DNA of 64,000 nt from CANKJK01 sp964400405. GTDB taxonomy: Bacteria > Acidobacteriota > Vicinamibacteria > Vicinamibacterales > UBA2999. The notes under the pieces are model-generated. The model saw only the letters and a list, made by a program, of their open reading frames with translations, was not told the DNA's origin and searched no databases. The translations under genes were made by a program, and so were the position numbers. Positions 24,183 through 33,366 of the stretch are shown here, piece after piece (position 1 is the first letter of the stretch; each line of letters begins with the position of its first letter). Location of the stretch: positions 16,275 to 80,274 of the forward strand of contig CAYNUO010000001.1 in the NCBI GenBank assembly GCA_964400405.1. The letters are read 5' to 3'.

Positions 24183-25761
24183 GCGGCTCGCCGCTGCCGG
24201 ACTGCTCGGGCTGCTCGGGCCGGTGTCCCCGGCCGAGCCGCAGACGAAAGCTGCGGCCGCCGCCGTCGTGACCGCCGTACGCCGGGAATCGCTGGCGGAC
24301 GCGGTCCGCGTGGTGATTCAGCTCGATCGTGAAGTCGTGTTCCGCGACCAGCGTCTCGACGCTCCGCCGCGCGTCTTTCTCGACCTGACGAACGCCAATC
24401 CCGTCGCCGCGCTCAAGGATCAGGCCTTTGCATTCGGCAGCGACGTGGTCCGGCACGTTCGCGTCGGCCGCCCGTCTCCGGGCGTGACGCGCGTGGTGCT
24501 CGACCTGGACGGCGCCGCGGGTTACAGCGTCTATCCGCTCTACAACCCGTTCCGGCTGGTCGTGGACGTCGAGCGCGCCAGGCCGGTGCCCGCGCCGGCC
24601 CCGCCACTGTCTGCGTCAACAGCCCAGCCTGCCTTGCCCGGCACGGCCGCCCCGGCTGCTCGAGCTTCCAGCGCCGCGCCCGGAGCCACCGCGATCCGGC
24701 CGCCCGCTTCTCCGGCACGCGTGGCCGCCGTCGTCCGGCCCGTCCCGAAGCCGATCCCGGTTCCGCCCGCGCCGCTGCCGGCGCGTGCCGCCGCGCTGCC
24801 AAGGCCGCTCACTCGCGGCGCCGTGAGCCCGGACCAGACGCCAGGGGCCAGCTGGCTGCCAGACCCGCTGCCGGCGCGGTTGATCGCCGCCGCCACGGCC
24901 AGCGCGACCGCGGGGACATCAGCCACGCGGATGGCCGGCAGCCCGGTCTCCACAGTCGCCTCAGCCACAGGCGCGGCGCCCCGTCCGTCGCAGCCGGCCG
25001 CCCCGCCGCCGGTTGCGCCGTCCGCCAACACCGCGGGCGGCTACTCGCTGTCTCGTCAGCTCGGGCTCGGCGTCTCGCGCGTCGTCATCGATCCGGGTCA
25101 CGGCGGCCACGACCCCGGCGCGCGGGTCAAGGGCCTCAACGAGGCCGACCTCGTGCTCGACGTCGCCCTCCGCCTCGAGAAGCTGCTGAAGGCCCAGCGC
25201 GGCGTGGACGTCGTGCTCACACGAAGGAGCAACGCGTACATCCCGCTCGAGGAACGCACGGCGCTGGCCAACCGGGAAGGGGCGGACCTGTTCCTGTCGA
25301 TCCACGCGAACGCCAGCGAGAACCCGAAGGCCAGGGGCCTTGAGACGTACTACCTGAACTTCGCACCGAACCCTGAAGCCGAGCGTATCGCCGCTCGTGA
25401 GAACGCCGGCTCCGCCCGCACGATGCACTCGCTGCCGGACATCGTGAAAGCCATCGCGCTGAACAACAAGATCGATGAGTCCCGCGATTTCGCCGGGCAG
25501 GTGCAGGCCTCCATGGTCGACCGGCTGAGGCGCAGCAACACGAACACGCGCGACCTCGGCGTCAAGCAGGCGCCGTTCATGGTGCTCATCGGCGCGACCA
25601 TGCCCAGCGTGCTGGCGGAGATCTCGTTCATCACGAACGACGACGAGAGCCGCCTGCTCAAGACGGCGGACTACCGGCAGCACATCGCCGAGGCGTTGCT
25701 GCACGGCATTCAGCGGTATCAGCGTGGTCTGAAGGCCAGCGAGCGGCTGGCCGCGCAGTAG
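24166..25761 (+). CDS. amiC: N-acetylmuramoyl-L-alanine amidase (AmiC type)
   Basis: A 531-residue exported peptidoglycan amidase. An N-terminal signal-like segment (RRLAAAGLLGLLGPVSPAEP) is followed by an AMIN domain (about 30-140; targeting to division site or secretin). A long Pro/Ala linker (about 145-295) leads to the catalytic Amidase_3 domain with zinc ligands in IDPGHGGHDPGA and SIHANAS and a C-terminal catalytic Glu (VLAEISFITND). ATG 24166 lies inside ftsK (17-bp overlap). Pairing with ftsK fits a daughter-cell separation role. Confidence 0.92.
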   Translation: MRSSARRLAAAGLLGLLGPVSPAEPQTKAAAAAVVTAVRRESLADAVRVVIQLDREVVFRDQRLDAPPRVFLDLTNANPVAALKDQAFAFGSDVVRHVRVGRPSPGVTRVVLDLDGAAGYSVYPLYNPFRLVVDVERARPVPAPAPPLSASTAQPALPGTAAPAARASSAAPGATAIRPPASPARVAAVVRPVPKPIPVPPAPLPARAAALPRPLTRGAVSPDQTPGASWLPDPLPARLIAAATASATAGTSATRMAGSPVSTVASATGAAPRPSQPAAPPPVAPSANTAGGYSLSRQLGLGVSRVVIDPGHGGHDPGARVKGLNEADLVLDVALRLEKLLKAQRGVDVVLTRRSNAYIPLEERTALANREGADLFLSIHANASENPKARGLETYYLNFAPNPEAERIAARENAGSARTMHSLPDIVKAIALNNKIDESRDFAGQVQASMVDRLRRSNTNTRDLGVKQAPFMVLIGATMPSVLAEISFITNDDESRLLKTADYRQHIAEALLHGIQRYQRGLKASERLAAQ

Positions 25762-25763
25762 CA

Positions 25764-25781
25764 CGGCCCCGGATCGGGCCG
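25764..25781. terminator. Candidate bidirectional terminator
   Basis: CGGCCC-CGGATC-GGGCCG forms a 6-bp GC stem in the 34-bp gap between the convergent amidase and small-membrane-protein genes. It has no T-run, so termination may be Rho-assisted. Confidence 0.35.
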
Positions 25782-25795
25782 CCGTCTATCGAACG

Positions 25796-25990
25796 TCAGC
25801 CACGGTCCAGCCGCGCCCGGCGCATCTTCACGCCGACGACGACCAGCCCCACCAGCAGCCCCGCGAGCAGCGCGCCGAGCATGATCGTGCCGGTCAGGCC
25901 GACCGCCCCGAGCACGACGTCTCCGACGCTGATCTCCTGCGTGATCGGCGGCTGCTTGATGACGTCGACGACGATCGCGCCCGGCTGCAT
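25796..25990 (-). CDS. Small single-span membrane protein downstream of pepA
   Basis: A 64-residue protein: a polar N-terminus (VDVIKQPPITQEISVGDVV), one long hydrophobic segment (VGLTGTIMLGALLAGLLVGL) and a basic tail (KMRRARLDRG) that should face the cytosol. It starts 2 nt after the leucyl aminopeptidase stop, so it is almost certainly co-transcribed and translationally coupled. I do not recognise a family. Confidence 0.65.
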   Translation of the reverse strand: MQPGAIVVDVIKQPPITQEISVGDVVLGAVGLTGTIMLGALLAGLLVGLVVVGVKMRRARLDRG

Positions 25991-25992
25991 GG

Positions 25993-27501
25993 TCAGACCG
26001 CCGTGCCGGCTCCCGCCGCCCGCGCCACTTCCACGAGCGTGCGCACGGCCGCGCCCGTCGCCCCCTTCGGCTGGAACGGCCGGGCCTCTTCGGCCCACGC
26101 GGGTCCGGCGATGTCGAGGTGCGCCCACGGCAGATCGCCCGCGAACTCCTTGATGAAGAGCGCCGCCGTGATGGCGCCGCCGTAGCGGCCGCCCGTGTTC
26201 GAGAAGTCCGCGATGTCGCTCTTGAACAGATCGCGGTAGTCGTCGAACACCGGCATCTTCCACGTCCGCTCGCCGGCACGCTCGCTCGCCGCGAGCACGG
26301 AGTCGGCCCACGCGTCCGGCGCGGCGAACAGTCCCGTCGTGGTCTTGCCCAGCGCGATCATGCACGCACCGGTCAGCGTCGCCACGTCGACCAGATGCGT
26401 CGCGCCGAGGCGCCGGGCGTACCAGACACCGTCGCCGAGGATGAGACGGCCTTCGGCATCCGTGTTCAGCACTTCGACCGTCTTGCCGTCCGCCGACGTC
26501 AGGACGTCGCCGGGTTTCATCGCGTTGCCGCCGGGGAGGTTCTCCGAGGCCGGCACCACGCCGATCACGCGCACCGGCAGCTTCAGGCGGCTGATCGCGC
26601 AGAGCGCGCCGATGACCGCCGCACCGCCGGCCATGTCGCCCTTCATCTTGTCCATGTTCTCGGAGGGCTTGATCGAGATGCCGCCGGAGTCGAACGTGAT
26701 GCCCTTGCCGACAAAGGCGAGCACCGGCCCGGCGGGCGCGCCAGCGGGCTCGTGCCGCAGCACGATCACCCGCGGCGGCTCCTTGCTGCCGCGCGACACG
26801 CCCTCGAGCAGCCCCATCTTCAGACCCGCGATGGCCTTCTCGTCCAGCACCTCGACGGCGAGACCCGCACCGCGGGCCATCTGGGTCGCCCGCTCTGCGA
26901 GCACGCGGGGCGTCAGCAGGTTGCCCGGGTCGTTGACCAGCGCGCGGACGTCGTTGGTCACCGCGCCGATCAGTCCACCGGCTTCGGCCGCCGTGCGAAC
27001 GGCGGGGTCGGCCGACGGTACGAGGAGGTCTGTGATCCAGGCCGGCGGACGCCCGCCTGTCTTGAGCGCCCCGCCGTCGAAGTTGGCCTGCGCAACCCCC
27101 TGGACCATCGCCTCCGCGAGCGGCGCCGCCTGAACCGCGGAAAGCGGCCGGCACAACACGCCCGCCGACCGGATGCGGCGCGCGCGCAGCGCCAGCGCGC
27201 CCACCGTGGCGACACGGCGCGCGAGCGTGGTGGCCCACTCCGCCCGGGGGCCCGCGCCCACCGCGACGACATAGCCGCTCTTCCAGCCGCTCAGAGGGCA
27301 GACCAGCGTCTCGAATGCCTTGCCGGAAAACTCGCCCCGGGCCCGGGCGGCCTCGATCTCTCCACCGGACGCGGCTGCGAGGCCCGCGACCTCGGTCAGG
27401 TCATCCGTCTCGAAGACGGGTACGATCCAGGCGTCGACGCTGGCTGAGGCAGGGTCTTCTCCGCTGACCCGCACCACCACGGGCTGATGAACGCTCGCCA
27501 T
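25993..27501 (-). CDS. pepA: Leucyl (cytosol) aminopeptidase, M17 family
   Basis: A 502-residue dizinc aminopeptidase. The N-terminal regulatory domain is followed by the catalytic domain with FVGKGITFDSGGISIKP, the metal/catalytic region DKMKGDMAGGAAV and the family signature NTDAEGRLILGDG. It removes N-terminal residues from peptides; some homologues bind DNA. ATG 27501 has GGAGCAAGG just upstream. Divergent from the PKD-like gene. Confidence 0.95.
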   Translation of the reverse strand: MASVHQPVVVRVSGEDPASASVDAWIVPVFETDDLTEVAGLAAASGGEIEAARARGEFSGKAFETLVCPLSGWKSGYVVAVGAGPRAEWATTLARRVATVGALALRARRIRSAGVLCRPLSAVQAAPLAEAMVQGVAQANFDGGALKTGGRPPAWITDLLVPSADPAVRTAAEAGGLIGAVTNDVRALVNDPGNLLTPRVLAERATQMARGAGLAVEVLDEKAIAGLKMGLLEGVSRGSKEPPRVIVLRHEPAGAPAGPVLAFVGKGITFDSGGISIKPSENMDKMKGDMAGGAAVIGALCAISRLKLPVRVIGVVPASENLPGGNAMKPGDVLTSADGKTVEVLNTDAEGRLILGDGVWYARRLGATHLVDVATLTGACMIALGKTTTGLFAAPDAWADSVLAASERAGERTWKMPVFDDYRDLFKSDIADFSNTGGRYGGAITAALFIKEFAGDLPWAHLDIAGPAWAEEARPFQPKGATGAAVRTLVEVARAAGAGTAV

Positions 27502-27514
27502 CCTTGCTCCTTGC

Positions 27515-27520
27515 TACAAT
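27515..27520 (+). promoter_or_regulatory. Extended -10 box of the PKD-like gene
   Basis: TG-C-TACAAT lies 27 nt before ATG 27548. The leader carries AGGA, so this one appears to be translated with a Shine-Dalgarno. Confidence 0.45.
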
Positions 27521-27547
27521 CCGGTGAACCTGAGACAGGAACTCCAG

Positions 27548-27985
27548 ATGACTCACACGTCGGCCCGGGCCACCTCATGGACGCTGGTAGTCCTCGCGTT
27601 TCTGCTCGTCCATGAAGCCGTGTCCGGCGCGGCTGACGAAAAAAACAAGAAGGTGAGTCTATCACTCAAGGTCACGCCCACCATGAGCGTGGCGCCCGCG
27701 CGCGTCCGGGCATCGGTCGAGATCAAGGGCGGCGCGGACGACAACGTCGACCTCTACTGTCCGCAGATCGAGTGGACCTGGGGCGATGACACGATCTCCG
27801 AGTCCGCCGCGGACTGCGAGCCGTACGAGGCCGGCCGCAGCGTGATCCAGCGCCGCTACTCCACCGAGCACACCTACCGCTACGGCGGCCTCTACAAGCT
27901 CACGCTGCGGCTCAAGCAGAAGGATCGCGTCGTCGCTTTCACGACGACGAATCTCCAGATCCAGAGCGGGCTCGGCGAGCAGTGA
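27548..27985 (+). CDS. Exported PKD-like domain protein
   Basis: A 145-residue protein with a signal peptide (WTLVVLAFLLVHEAVSGA) and a single Ig/PKD-like beta domain. The PKD feel comes from IEWTWGDDTISE near the middle and the YSTEHTYRYGGLYKLTLRL strand pair that closes such folds. Two cysteines (in DLYCPQIEW and SAADCEPYE) may form a disulfide. Probable extracytoplasmic binding module; partner unknown. Stop overlaps the next GTG (GTGA). Confidence 0.65.
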   Translation: MTHTSARATSWTLVVLAFLLVHEAVSGAADEKNKKVSLSLKVTPTMSVAPARVRASVEIKGGADDNVDLYCPQIEWTWGDDTISESAADCEPYEAGRSVIQRRYSTEHTYRYGGLYKLTLRLKQKDRVVAFTTTNLQIQSGLGEQ

Positions 27986-28440
27986 GCGCGTCGACCGGTC
28001 ACGCGGACGCCCGGACCATCGCGGACGATGTGCGCGCCCGCGTGCGCGAACGGCTCCGCGTGGAACTCCGCCGCCACGGGGCGTCGGAGGCGCTGGACGA
28101 TCCGGCCGTCCTGGATGCCGTCGAGAGCCTCCTCCGCCGCGCCGTGGACCAGCGGCATCCGGGGGCGGCGCTCGTGACGGAAGTACTGGGCGACCCGGCA
28201 CTGTGGCGTCTCGACACCGCGCTGAACTTCTCGACGCACCGGAGCGGGCCCATCGGCCGCGTGATCCTGTTCGTGAAGGTCAAGATTCTCCTGCCGATGT
28301 TCCGGTGGCTGTTCGAGTTCTCCAGCGAGAACTTCGCGCGCCAGCAGCGCGTGAACCAGCTCGTCTTCGCCTCCGTGCAGGAGCTGGCGATCGAGAACGC
28401 CAGGCTGCGCGCCCAGGTCGAGCGGCTCGCCAACCGGTGA
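27982..28440 (+). CDS. Unrecognised protein preceding a glycosyltransferase
   Basis: A 152-residue, largely helical protein. An amphipathic N-terminal half rich in Arg/Ala/Glu is followed by RVILFVKVKILLPMFRWLFEF, a hydrophobic amphipathic or membrane-associating segment. A C-terminal coiled-coil-like helix (QELAIENARLRAQVERLAN) ends the protein. GTG start overlaps the previous stop, and its own stop overlaps the glycosyltransferase start (GTGA), so it is likely an accessory or membrane adaptor for that enzyme. Confidence 0.65.
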   Translation: MSASTGHADARTIADDVRARVRERLRVELRRHGASEALDDPAVLDAVESLLRRAVDQRHPGAALVTEVLGDPALWRLDTALNFSTHRSGPIGRVILFVKVKILLPMFRWLFEFSSENFARQQRVNQLVFASVQELAIENARLRAQVERLANR

Positions 28441-29587
28441 AGCTCGCGCTCGTCGTCCAGCGGTACGGCGCCGACATCGCCGGAGGGTCGGAGTCGCTGT
28501 GCCGTCAGTACGCCGAACGGCTGGCCGCGCACCACGACGTCACCGTGCTCACGTCATGTGCGCGTGACTACGTCACCTGGTCCAACGAACTCCCCCCGGG
28601 CGTCACGCACGAGCGCGGCGTTGCCGTCCACCGCTTTCCCGCCACCCGGGAACGGAGCCCGGGCCGCTTCCGCGACCTCAGCGCGATGGTCTTCGGCGCG
28701 CTGCACGCGCCCNNNNNNNNNNNNNNNNNNNNNNNNNNNNNNNNNNNNNNNNNNNNNNNNNNNNNNNNNNNNNNNNNNNNNNNNNNNNNNNNNNNNNNNN
28801 NNNNNNNNNNNNCTACTTCGGCCTGCCGGCCGTGGCGGACCGCGCGATTCTGGTACCGACGGCCGAGGAGGACCCGGCCATTCAGCTCGGCGTGCTCGAA
28901 GCGTTCTTTGCGCTGCCGGCCGGCTACATCTTCATGACGCCTGAGGAGCGGACTCTCGTCACCACCAGTGCCGGAGGACGCATCGCACCGGACGCCGTGA
29001 CCGGTATCGGGATCGATCCCCCTCCGCCCGTGCCGTCCAGAAGCGTGCTCGACCCGCTGGGGATCCCCGATCGGTTCATCCTGTGTCTGGGGCGCGTCGA
29101 CAAGAACAAGGGCGCGCACACGCTCGCGCAGTTCTTCGTCGAGCATCTGGCTGGAGGGGGTGAATCCACCACGCTCGTCTTCGCCGGGCCGGCCACGATT
29201 CCGCTGCCAGCCCACGACCGGATCCGCGCGCTCGGCTTCGTCTCACAGGACGTCCGCGACGCCCTGCTGGCACACGCCGCGCTCCTCGTGGTGCCCTCGC
29301 CGTTCGAGAGCCTCAGCATTGCGCTGCTCGAAGGCTGGAACCGTGGGTTGCCCGCGCTGGTCAACGGCCATTGCGGCGTACTCGCCGGCCAGGTGGATCG
29401 TGCCGGAGGCGGACTCGCGTACCGCTCGCCGCTGGAGTTCTCGGAGTCACTGAACTACCTGCTGACGCACCCGGCCGAAGCCCAGGTGCTGGGCGCGGGT
29501 GGGCGCGCCTACGTCGACCGCGAGTACCGCTGGCCGACCGTCATGGACCGCGTCGAGTCCGTGCTGAAAGAGGCCTTCCGCGCATGA
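28437..29587 (+). CDS. Glycosyltransferase, GT4-like, interrupted by an assembly gap
   Basis: The N-terminal part (92 codons, KLALVVQRYGADIAGGSESL) is a GT-B donor or acceptor domain start. After 100 N the frame resumes as YFGLPAVADRAILVPTAEED and runs 257 codons with FILCLGRVDKNKGAHTL and the GT4 nucleotide-sugar motif region PSPFESLSIALLEGWNRGLP. The two parts lie in different frames across the N block, so the true gap is not 100 bp. Probably transfers a hexose to a cell-surface glycan or lipid. Confidence 0.8.
28713..28812. other. Assembly gap (100 N)
   Basis: A run of 100 N inside the glycosyltransferase gene. The flanking frames do not agree, so the length is a placeholder. Confidence 0.99.
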
Positions 29588-29689
29588 CGGCTCGTTGAAG
29601 GTCTCGGGGGGGGCTCCGGGCTGAGCCACACCCGACCGCCCCCGGTCCGCTGGTTGTGGTCGCGCTTGTGCAGGGAGGACGGGCCGAGC

Positions 29690-29709
29690 ACGGGCGAGCG
29701 AACGCCCGT
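29690..29709. terminator. Candidate bidirectional terminator hairpin
   Basis: ACGGGCG-AGCGAA-CGCCCGT is a perfect 7-bp stem with a 6-nt loop followed by TT, in the 268-bp gap between the convergent glycosyltransferase and thiolase genes. A second helix, GTCGCGCT with AGCGCGAC, encloses it (about 29659-29721), so a larger structured element is possible. The rest of the gap (29588-29855) holds an eight-G run and no gene I can support. Confidence 0.4.
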
Positions 29710-29855
29710 TTCCAGCGCGACTGGTTGTACACGAGCCGGGTGCACGTCACAGGCGCGCACGGAGCGCAGGAAGCGGACGTCGCCGCCCGTGATCGGGCAC
29801 TCCGACGCTGGTTGCCCGCGACCGGAGTCCGGCCACGGGCTCGTAGGTAGAAGTC

Positions 29856-31052
29856 TTACGCCTTCGCCACGTCGACGACCATGGCGATGCCCATGCCGCC
29901 GCCGATGCAGAGCGCCGCCACACCCTTGCCGCCGCCCTGCTGGCGAAGCGCGTAGATCAGCGTCGTCAGCACGCGGGCGCCGCTCGCACCGATCGGATGG
30001 CCGAGGGCGATGGCGCCGCCACGAACGTTCACGCGGGCCGCGTCCAGCTTCAGGTCACGCGCGACCGCCAGAGACTGCGACGCGAACGCCTCGTTCAGCT
30101 CGAAGAGATCGATCTGCGACGCCGTGAGGCCGGCACGGTCCAGCGCCTTCTTGACCGCCGGCACCGGGCCGATGCCCATCACCTTCGGCTCCACGCCGAC
30201 CACCGCCCACGACAGGATGCGGGCCAGCGGCGCGCGGCCCAGCGCCTGCGCCTTCGCGGCCGAGGCCACGACGAACGCCGCGGCGCCGTCGTTGATGCCG
30301 GACGCATTGCCCGCCGTCACCACGCCGTCCTTCGTGAAGGCCGGGCGCAGCGCGCCAAGCTTCTCGGCCGTCGTGCCGGCGCGCGGATACTCATCCTTCG
30401 CGAACAGGATCGGGTCGCCCTTCTTCTGCGGAATCGGGACCGTCACGATCTCGTCGGTGAACAGGCCACCCTCGACCGCGGCCACGGCGCGCTTCTGGCT
30501 CTCGGCCGCGAACGCATCCTGATCCTCGCGGCTGATGCCCCAGCGCTTCGCGACTTCCTCGGCCGTGATGCCCATGTGGCACTGCTCGATGGCGCACGTC
30601 AGCCCCTCGGCGACCATCATGTCCACGGTCTCGGCATTGCCCATCCGGTAGCCCCACCGCGCGCCCTTCAGCAGGTACGGCGCGTTGGTCATCGATTCGG
30701 TCCCTCCCGCCACGACGACTTCCGACCACCCGGCGTGGGTGGCTTCGGCGGCGTGCACGACGGACTGGAGGCCTGAGCCGCACACACGGTTGATCGTCTC
30801 CGCGGGCACGTCCTGCGGGAGACCCGCCTTGAGCGAGACCTGCCGCGCCACGTTCATGCCGTTGCCGGCCTGGAGCACGCAGCCCAGGATCACGTCGCCC
30901 ACGTCCCCGGCCGCCACGCCGGACCGCGCGAGCGCGTCCTTCACGACGATGGCGCCCAGATCGACGGCGGAGAAATCCTTCAGCGATCCGCCAAACGACC
31001 CGATCGGGGTGCGGCAGGCACTCAGAATGACAGCAGGCTCGTACTTCGACAT
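29856..31052 (-). CDS. Acetyl-CoA acetyltransferase (thiolase II)
   Basis: A 398-residue thiolase: two acetyl-CoA to acetoacetyl-CoA plus CoA, or the reverse. The nucleophile Cys91 is in NRVCGSGLQS, the His of GGAIALGHPIGASGAR and the second Cys of ALCIGGGMG complete the active site. Length is normal. ATG 31052 was chosen, 6 nt after AGGAG. It follows tyrA by 24 bp on the same strand, so it may be read through from the aromatic operon even though its chemistry is unrelated. Confidence 0.93.
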   Translation of the reverse strand: MSKYEPAVILSACRTPIGSFGGSLKDFSAVDLGAIVVKDALARSGVAAGDVGDVILGCVLQAGNGMNVARQVSLKAGLPQDVPAETINRVCGSGLQSVVHAAEATHAGWSEVVVAGGTESMTNAPYLLKGARWGYRMGNAETVDMMVAEGLTCAIEQCHMGITAEEVAKRWGISREDQDAFAAESQKRAVAAVEGGLFTDEIVTVPIPQKKGDPILFAKDEYPRAGTTAEKLGALRPAFTKDGVVTAGNASGINDGAAAFVVASAAKAQALGRAPLARILSWAVVGVEPKVMGIGPVPAVKKALDRAGLTASQIDLFELNEAFASQSLAVARDLKLDAARVNVRGGAIALGHPIGASGARVLTTLIYALRQQGGGKGVAALCIGGGMGIAMVVDVAKA

Positions 31053-31076
31053 CAACACTCCTCTACGAAAACGGAT

Positions 31077-31991
31077 CTAGCTCGTCCGGTCTTTCATCAA
31101 CGCCGCCCGCCAGCGGGCGGCCTCTTCAAACGTTGCCTCAAGCGCCCCACCGCGGTCGAGGCCCGCGCGCAACTCAATCAGTCGCGCAATGAGCTGGTCC
31201 AGCGCCCGACCGAGCTCACCGGCATTGGTCGCCGCAATATCAGTCCAGATATCCGCCGGACTGGAGGCCAATCGTGTCGTATCCACAAGACCACGACCGG
31301 CCAGCGCAAGCCCCGCCTCCCCGGCCGCCCCGCCGACGACGGCCATCAGCGCGCTCGCGGTCAGCTGCGGAAGATGGCTGATCGCGGCAAGCAGCCTGTC
31401 GTGCGCGTCCGGCGTCATCGTCTGCACGGTCGCGCCCAGTCCCTGGACGAAGCGCGTCAGCCGCTCGCGCGTGTCCGCCGCCACCGTCTCGCCAGGCGTC
31501 AGCAGCCATGGCCGGCCCGCGAAGAGGTCCGGCCTGGCGTGCGCGAACCCGCCGACCGCGGCACCCGCCATCGGATGCCCGCCGATGAACGTGAGCCGTG
31601 CGGGCAGCGCCCCAGCGGCGTCGACGATCTCCTGCTTCGTGCTGCCGACATCCGTGACGACGGCCGGCGCCTCCAGATGCGCGGGCAGGTCCGCCAGCAC
31701 CTTCAGGTTCTGCCGGACCGGTGCCGCCAGGATGACCAGGTCGGCCCCGGCAAGAACGCCCAGGTCGTCCGCGGCCACGTCAACGGCGTGACGCACCATC
31801 GCCTGCTCGAGGACATCCTTGCGGTCGACGGCGATCACCAGCCCGCGCGGCCAGCGCTCGCGCGCCGCGAGCGCGATCGACCCGCCGACCAGGCCAAGCC
31901 CGACGATCCCGATCCGTTCGAACACGGGATCGGGCGTCAGGTCGCGGGCCTGCACCACCGGCAGGTGCCGGGCCGTCGGCGTGTCAGCCAT
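31077..31991 (-). CDS. tyrA: Prephenate dehydrogenase
   Basis: A 304-residue TyrA converting prephenate to 4-hydroxyphenylpyruvate. The Rossmann motif is IGIVGLGLVGGSIALAARE, and the TyrA-typical FIGGHPMAGAAVGGF and SHLPQLTASAL helices follow. It has no ACT or fused chorismate mutase domain. It lies 27 bp after the DAHP synthase in the Trp/aromatic operon, giving Tyr output to a Trp-controlled transcript. An arogenate preference cannot be excluded. Confidence 0.93.
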   Translation of the reverse strand: MADTPTARHLPVVQARDLTPDPVFERIGIVGLGLVGGSIALAARERWPRGLVIAVDRKDVLEQAMVRHAVDVAADDLGVLAGADLVILAAPVRQNLKVLADLPAHLEAPAVVTDVGSTKQEIVDAAGALPARLTFIGGHPMAGAAVGGFAHARPDLFAGRPWLLTPGETVAADTRERLTRFVQGLGATVQTMTPDAHDRLLAAISHLPQLTASALMAVVGGAAGEAGLALAGRGLVDTTRLASSPADIWTDIAATNAGELGRALDQLIARLIELRAGLDRGGALEATFEEAARWRAALMKDRTS

Positions 31992-32018
31992 GACGTCTCG
32001 CGGCCGTCAGCCTCAGGG

Positions 32019-33056
32019 CTAGCGGCGCGCCGCGGGCGGATCGAGGCAGATGCTGCGACCGATCGCCGGGGCGATGATCCGCAATTCCGACAGCAGCCGT
32101 TCGAACTGGTCCGGGAACATCGACTGCGCGCCATCCGACAGCGCGCGATCGGGATCGTTGTGCACCTCGATGATGAGCCCGTCCGCGCCGGCTGCCACGG
32201 CGGCCCGCGCCATCGGCGCGACCATGTCACGACGCCCGGCGCCGTGACTCGGGTCCGCCACGACCGGCAGGTGGCTCATCTTCTTGACGACCGGAATCGC
32301 CGAGATGTCGAACGTGTTGCGTGTCGCCGTCTCGAAGGTCCGGATACCGCGCTCGCAGAGCATCACGTCCTGATTGCCGCCCGAGAGGATGTACTCGGCC
32401 GACATCAGCCACTCCTCGATGGTCGACGACAGGCCGCGCTTCAGCATCACCGGCTTGCGCACCTTGCCGAGCTCACGCAGCAGCGTGAAGTTCTGCATGT
32501 TCCGGGCGCCGACCTGGTAGATGTCGCTGTACTGCCCGATCAACTCGATCTGGCTGACGTCCATCACTTCGGAGATCACCTTCAGGCCGTACTTGTCCGC
32601 CGACGTCCGCAGCATCTGGAGGCCGTACTCGCCGTGCCCCTGGAAGCTGTACGGGGAACTGCGCGGCTTGAACGCGCCGCCCCGCAGCACCTTCGCACCG
32701 GCGCGCTTCACCGCGGCGGCCGTCGCATCCACCTGCTCGGGCGTCTCCGCCGAGCACGGCCCGGCCATCACGATGACTTCGTCGCCGCCGATCTTCAGAT
32801 CGCCGATCGTGATGACGGTGTCGTTCGGCTTGAAGGTCCGGCTGGCCAGCTTGTAGGGCTCGCTGATGCGGACCACTTCCTTGACCCCGTCGAGGATCTT
32901 CACCAGCTCGGGGTCGATCTTGTGCGCGCCCACCACGCCCAGCACCGTCCGCGTCGCCCCGGAGGAGCGGTGCACATCCATGCCGAGGCCGACAATCCTG
33001 GCAATCACCGCGTCTATCTGGGCTTCGGTCGCCCGTTCCTGCATCACTACAACCAT
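32019..33056 (-). CDS. aroF: DAHP synthase, AroF I-beta type with N-terminal ferredoxin-like domain
   Basis: A 345-residue first enzyme of the shikimate pathway, condensing phosphoenolpyruvate and erythrose 4-phosphate. The N-terminal about 70 residues (MVVVMQERATEAQID onward) form the ACT/ferredoxin-like regulatory domain of the Thermotoga-type enzyme. The barrel has VMAGPCSAETPEQ, LRGGAFKPRSSPYSFQGHG and the PVVADPSHGAGRR metal/PEP region. ATG 33056 starts right at this domain, 10 nt after aroQ. Feedback inhibition is expected from such domains. Confidence 0.94.
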   Translation of the reverse strand: MVVVMQERATEAQIDAVIARIVGLGMDVHRSSGATRTVLGVVGAHKIDPELVKILDGVKEVVRISEPYKLASRTFKPNDTVITIGDLKIGGDEVIVMAGPCSAETPEQVDATAAAVKRAGAKVLRGGAFKPRSSPYSFQGHGEYGLQMLRTSADKYGLKVISEVMDVSQIELIGQYSDIYQVGARNMQNFTLLRELGKVRKPVMLKRGLSSTIEEWLMSAEYILSGGNQDVMLCERGIRTFETATRNTFDISAIPVVKKMSHLPVVADPSHGAGRRDMVAPMARAAVAAGADGLIIEVHNDPDRALSDGAQSMFPDQFERLLSELRIIAPAIGRSICLDPPAARR

Positions 33057-33066
33057 GACGTGCCCC

Positions 33067-33366
33067 TTATGCCTCGTCGCCGTCCGCCGCGCGGCGTTCC
33101 GCGCGACGCGATTCGTCCATGACCCGCTCAAAAATCCTGACCACCGCGTCCGCCTCGAGCGGACCCGCAAGCGTCGTGGCCCGCTCGCGCACGAGACCCA
33201 GCACCTGCTTCTCGCGCTCCGGCTGATACACCGGCAGGCTCTGCACCTGCTTCAGCTTGCCAATCTCGACCGCGCACGCGACCCGCACGTTCAGCAGGCG
33301 CACCAACTGGTCATCGATGACGTCGATGCGTCCCCGGAGTTCCTCGATCGTCAGCCCTTCAGCCAC
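33067..33366 (-). CDS. aroQ: Chorismate mutase, AroQ class
   Basis: A 99-residue all-helical chorismate mutase. The first helix EELRGRIDVIDDQLVRLLNVRV carries the catalytic Arg and the second begins CAVEIGKLKQ, with YQPEREKQVL next. It makes prephenate from chorismate, feeding tyrA in the same operon. GTG 33366 overlaps trpA by 16 bp. A mono-functional form, not fused to DAHP synthase or dehydratase. Confidence 0.9.
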   Translation of the reverse strand: MAEGLTIEELRGRIDVIDDQLVRLLNVRVACAVEIGKLKQVQSLPVYQPEREKQVLGLVRERATTLAGPLEADAVVRIFERVMDESRRAERRAADGDEA

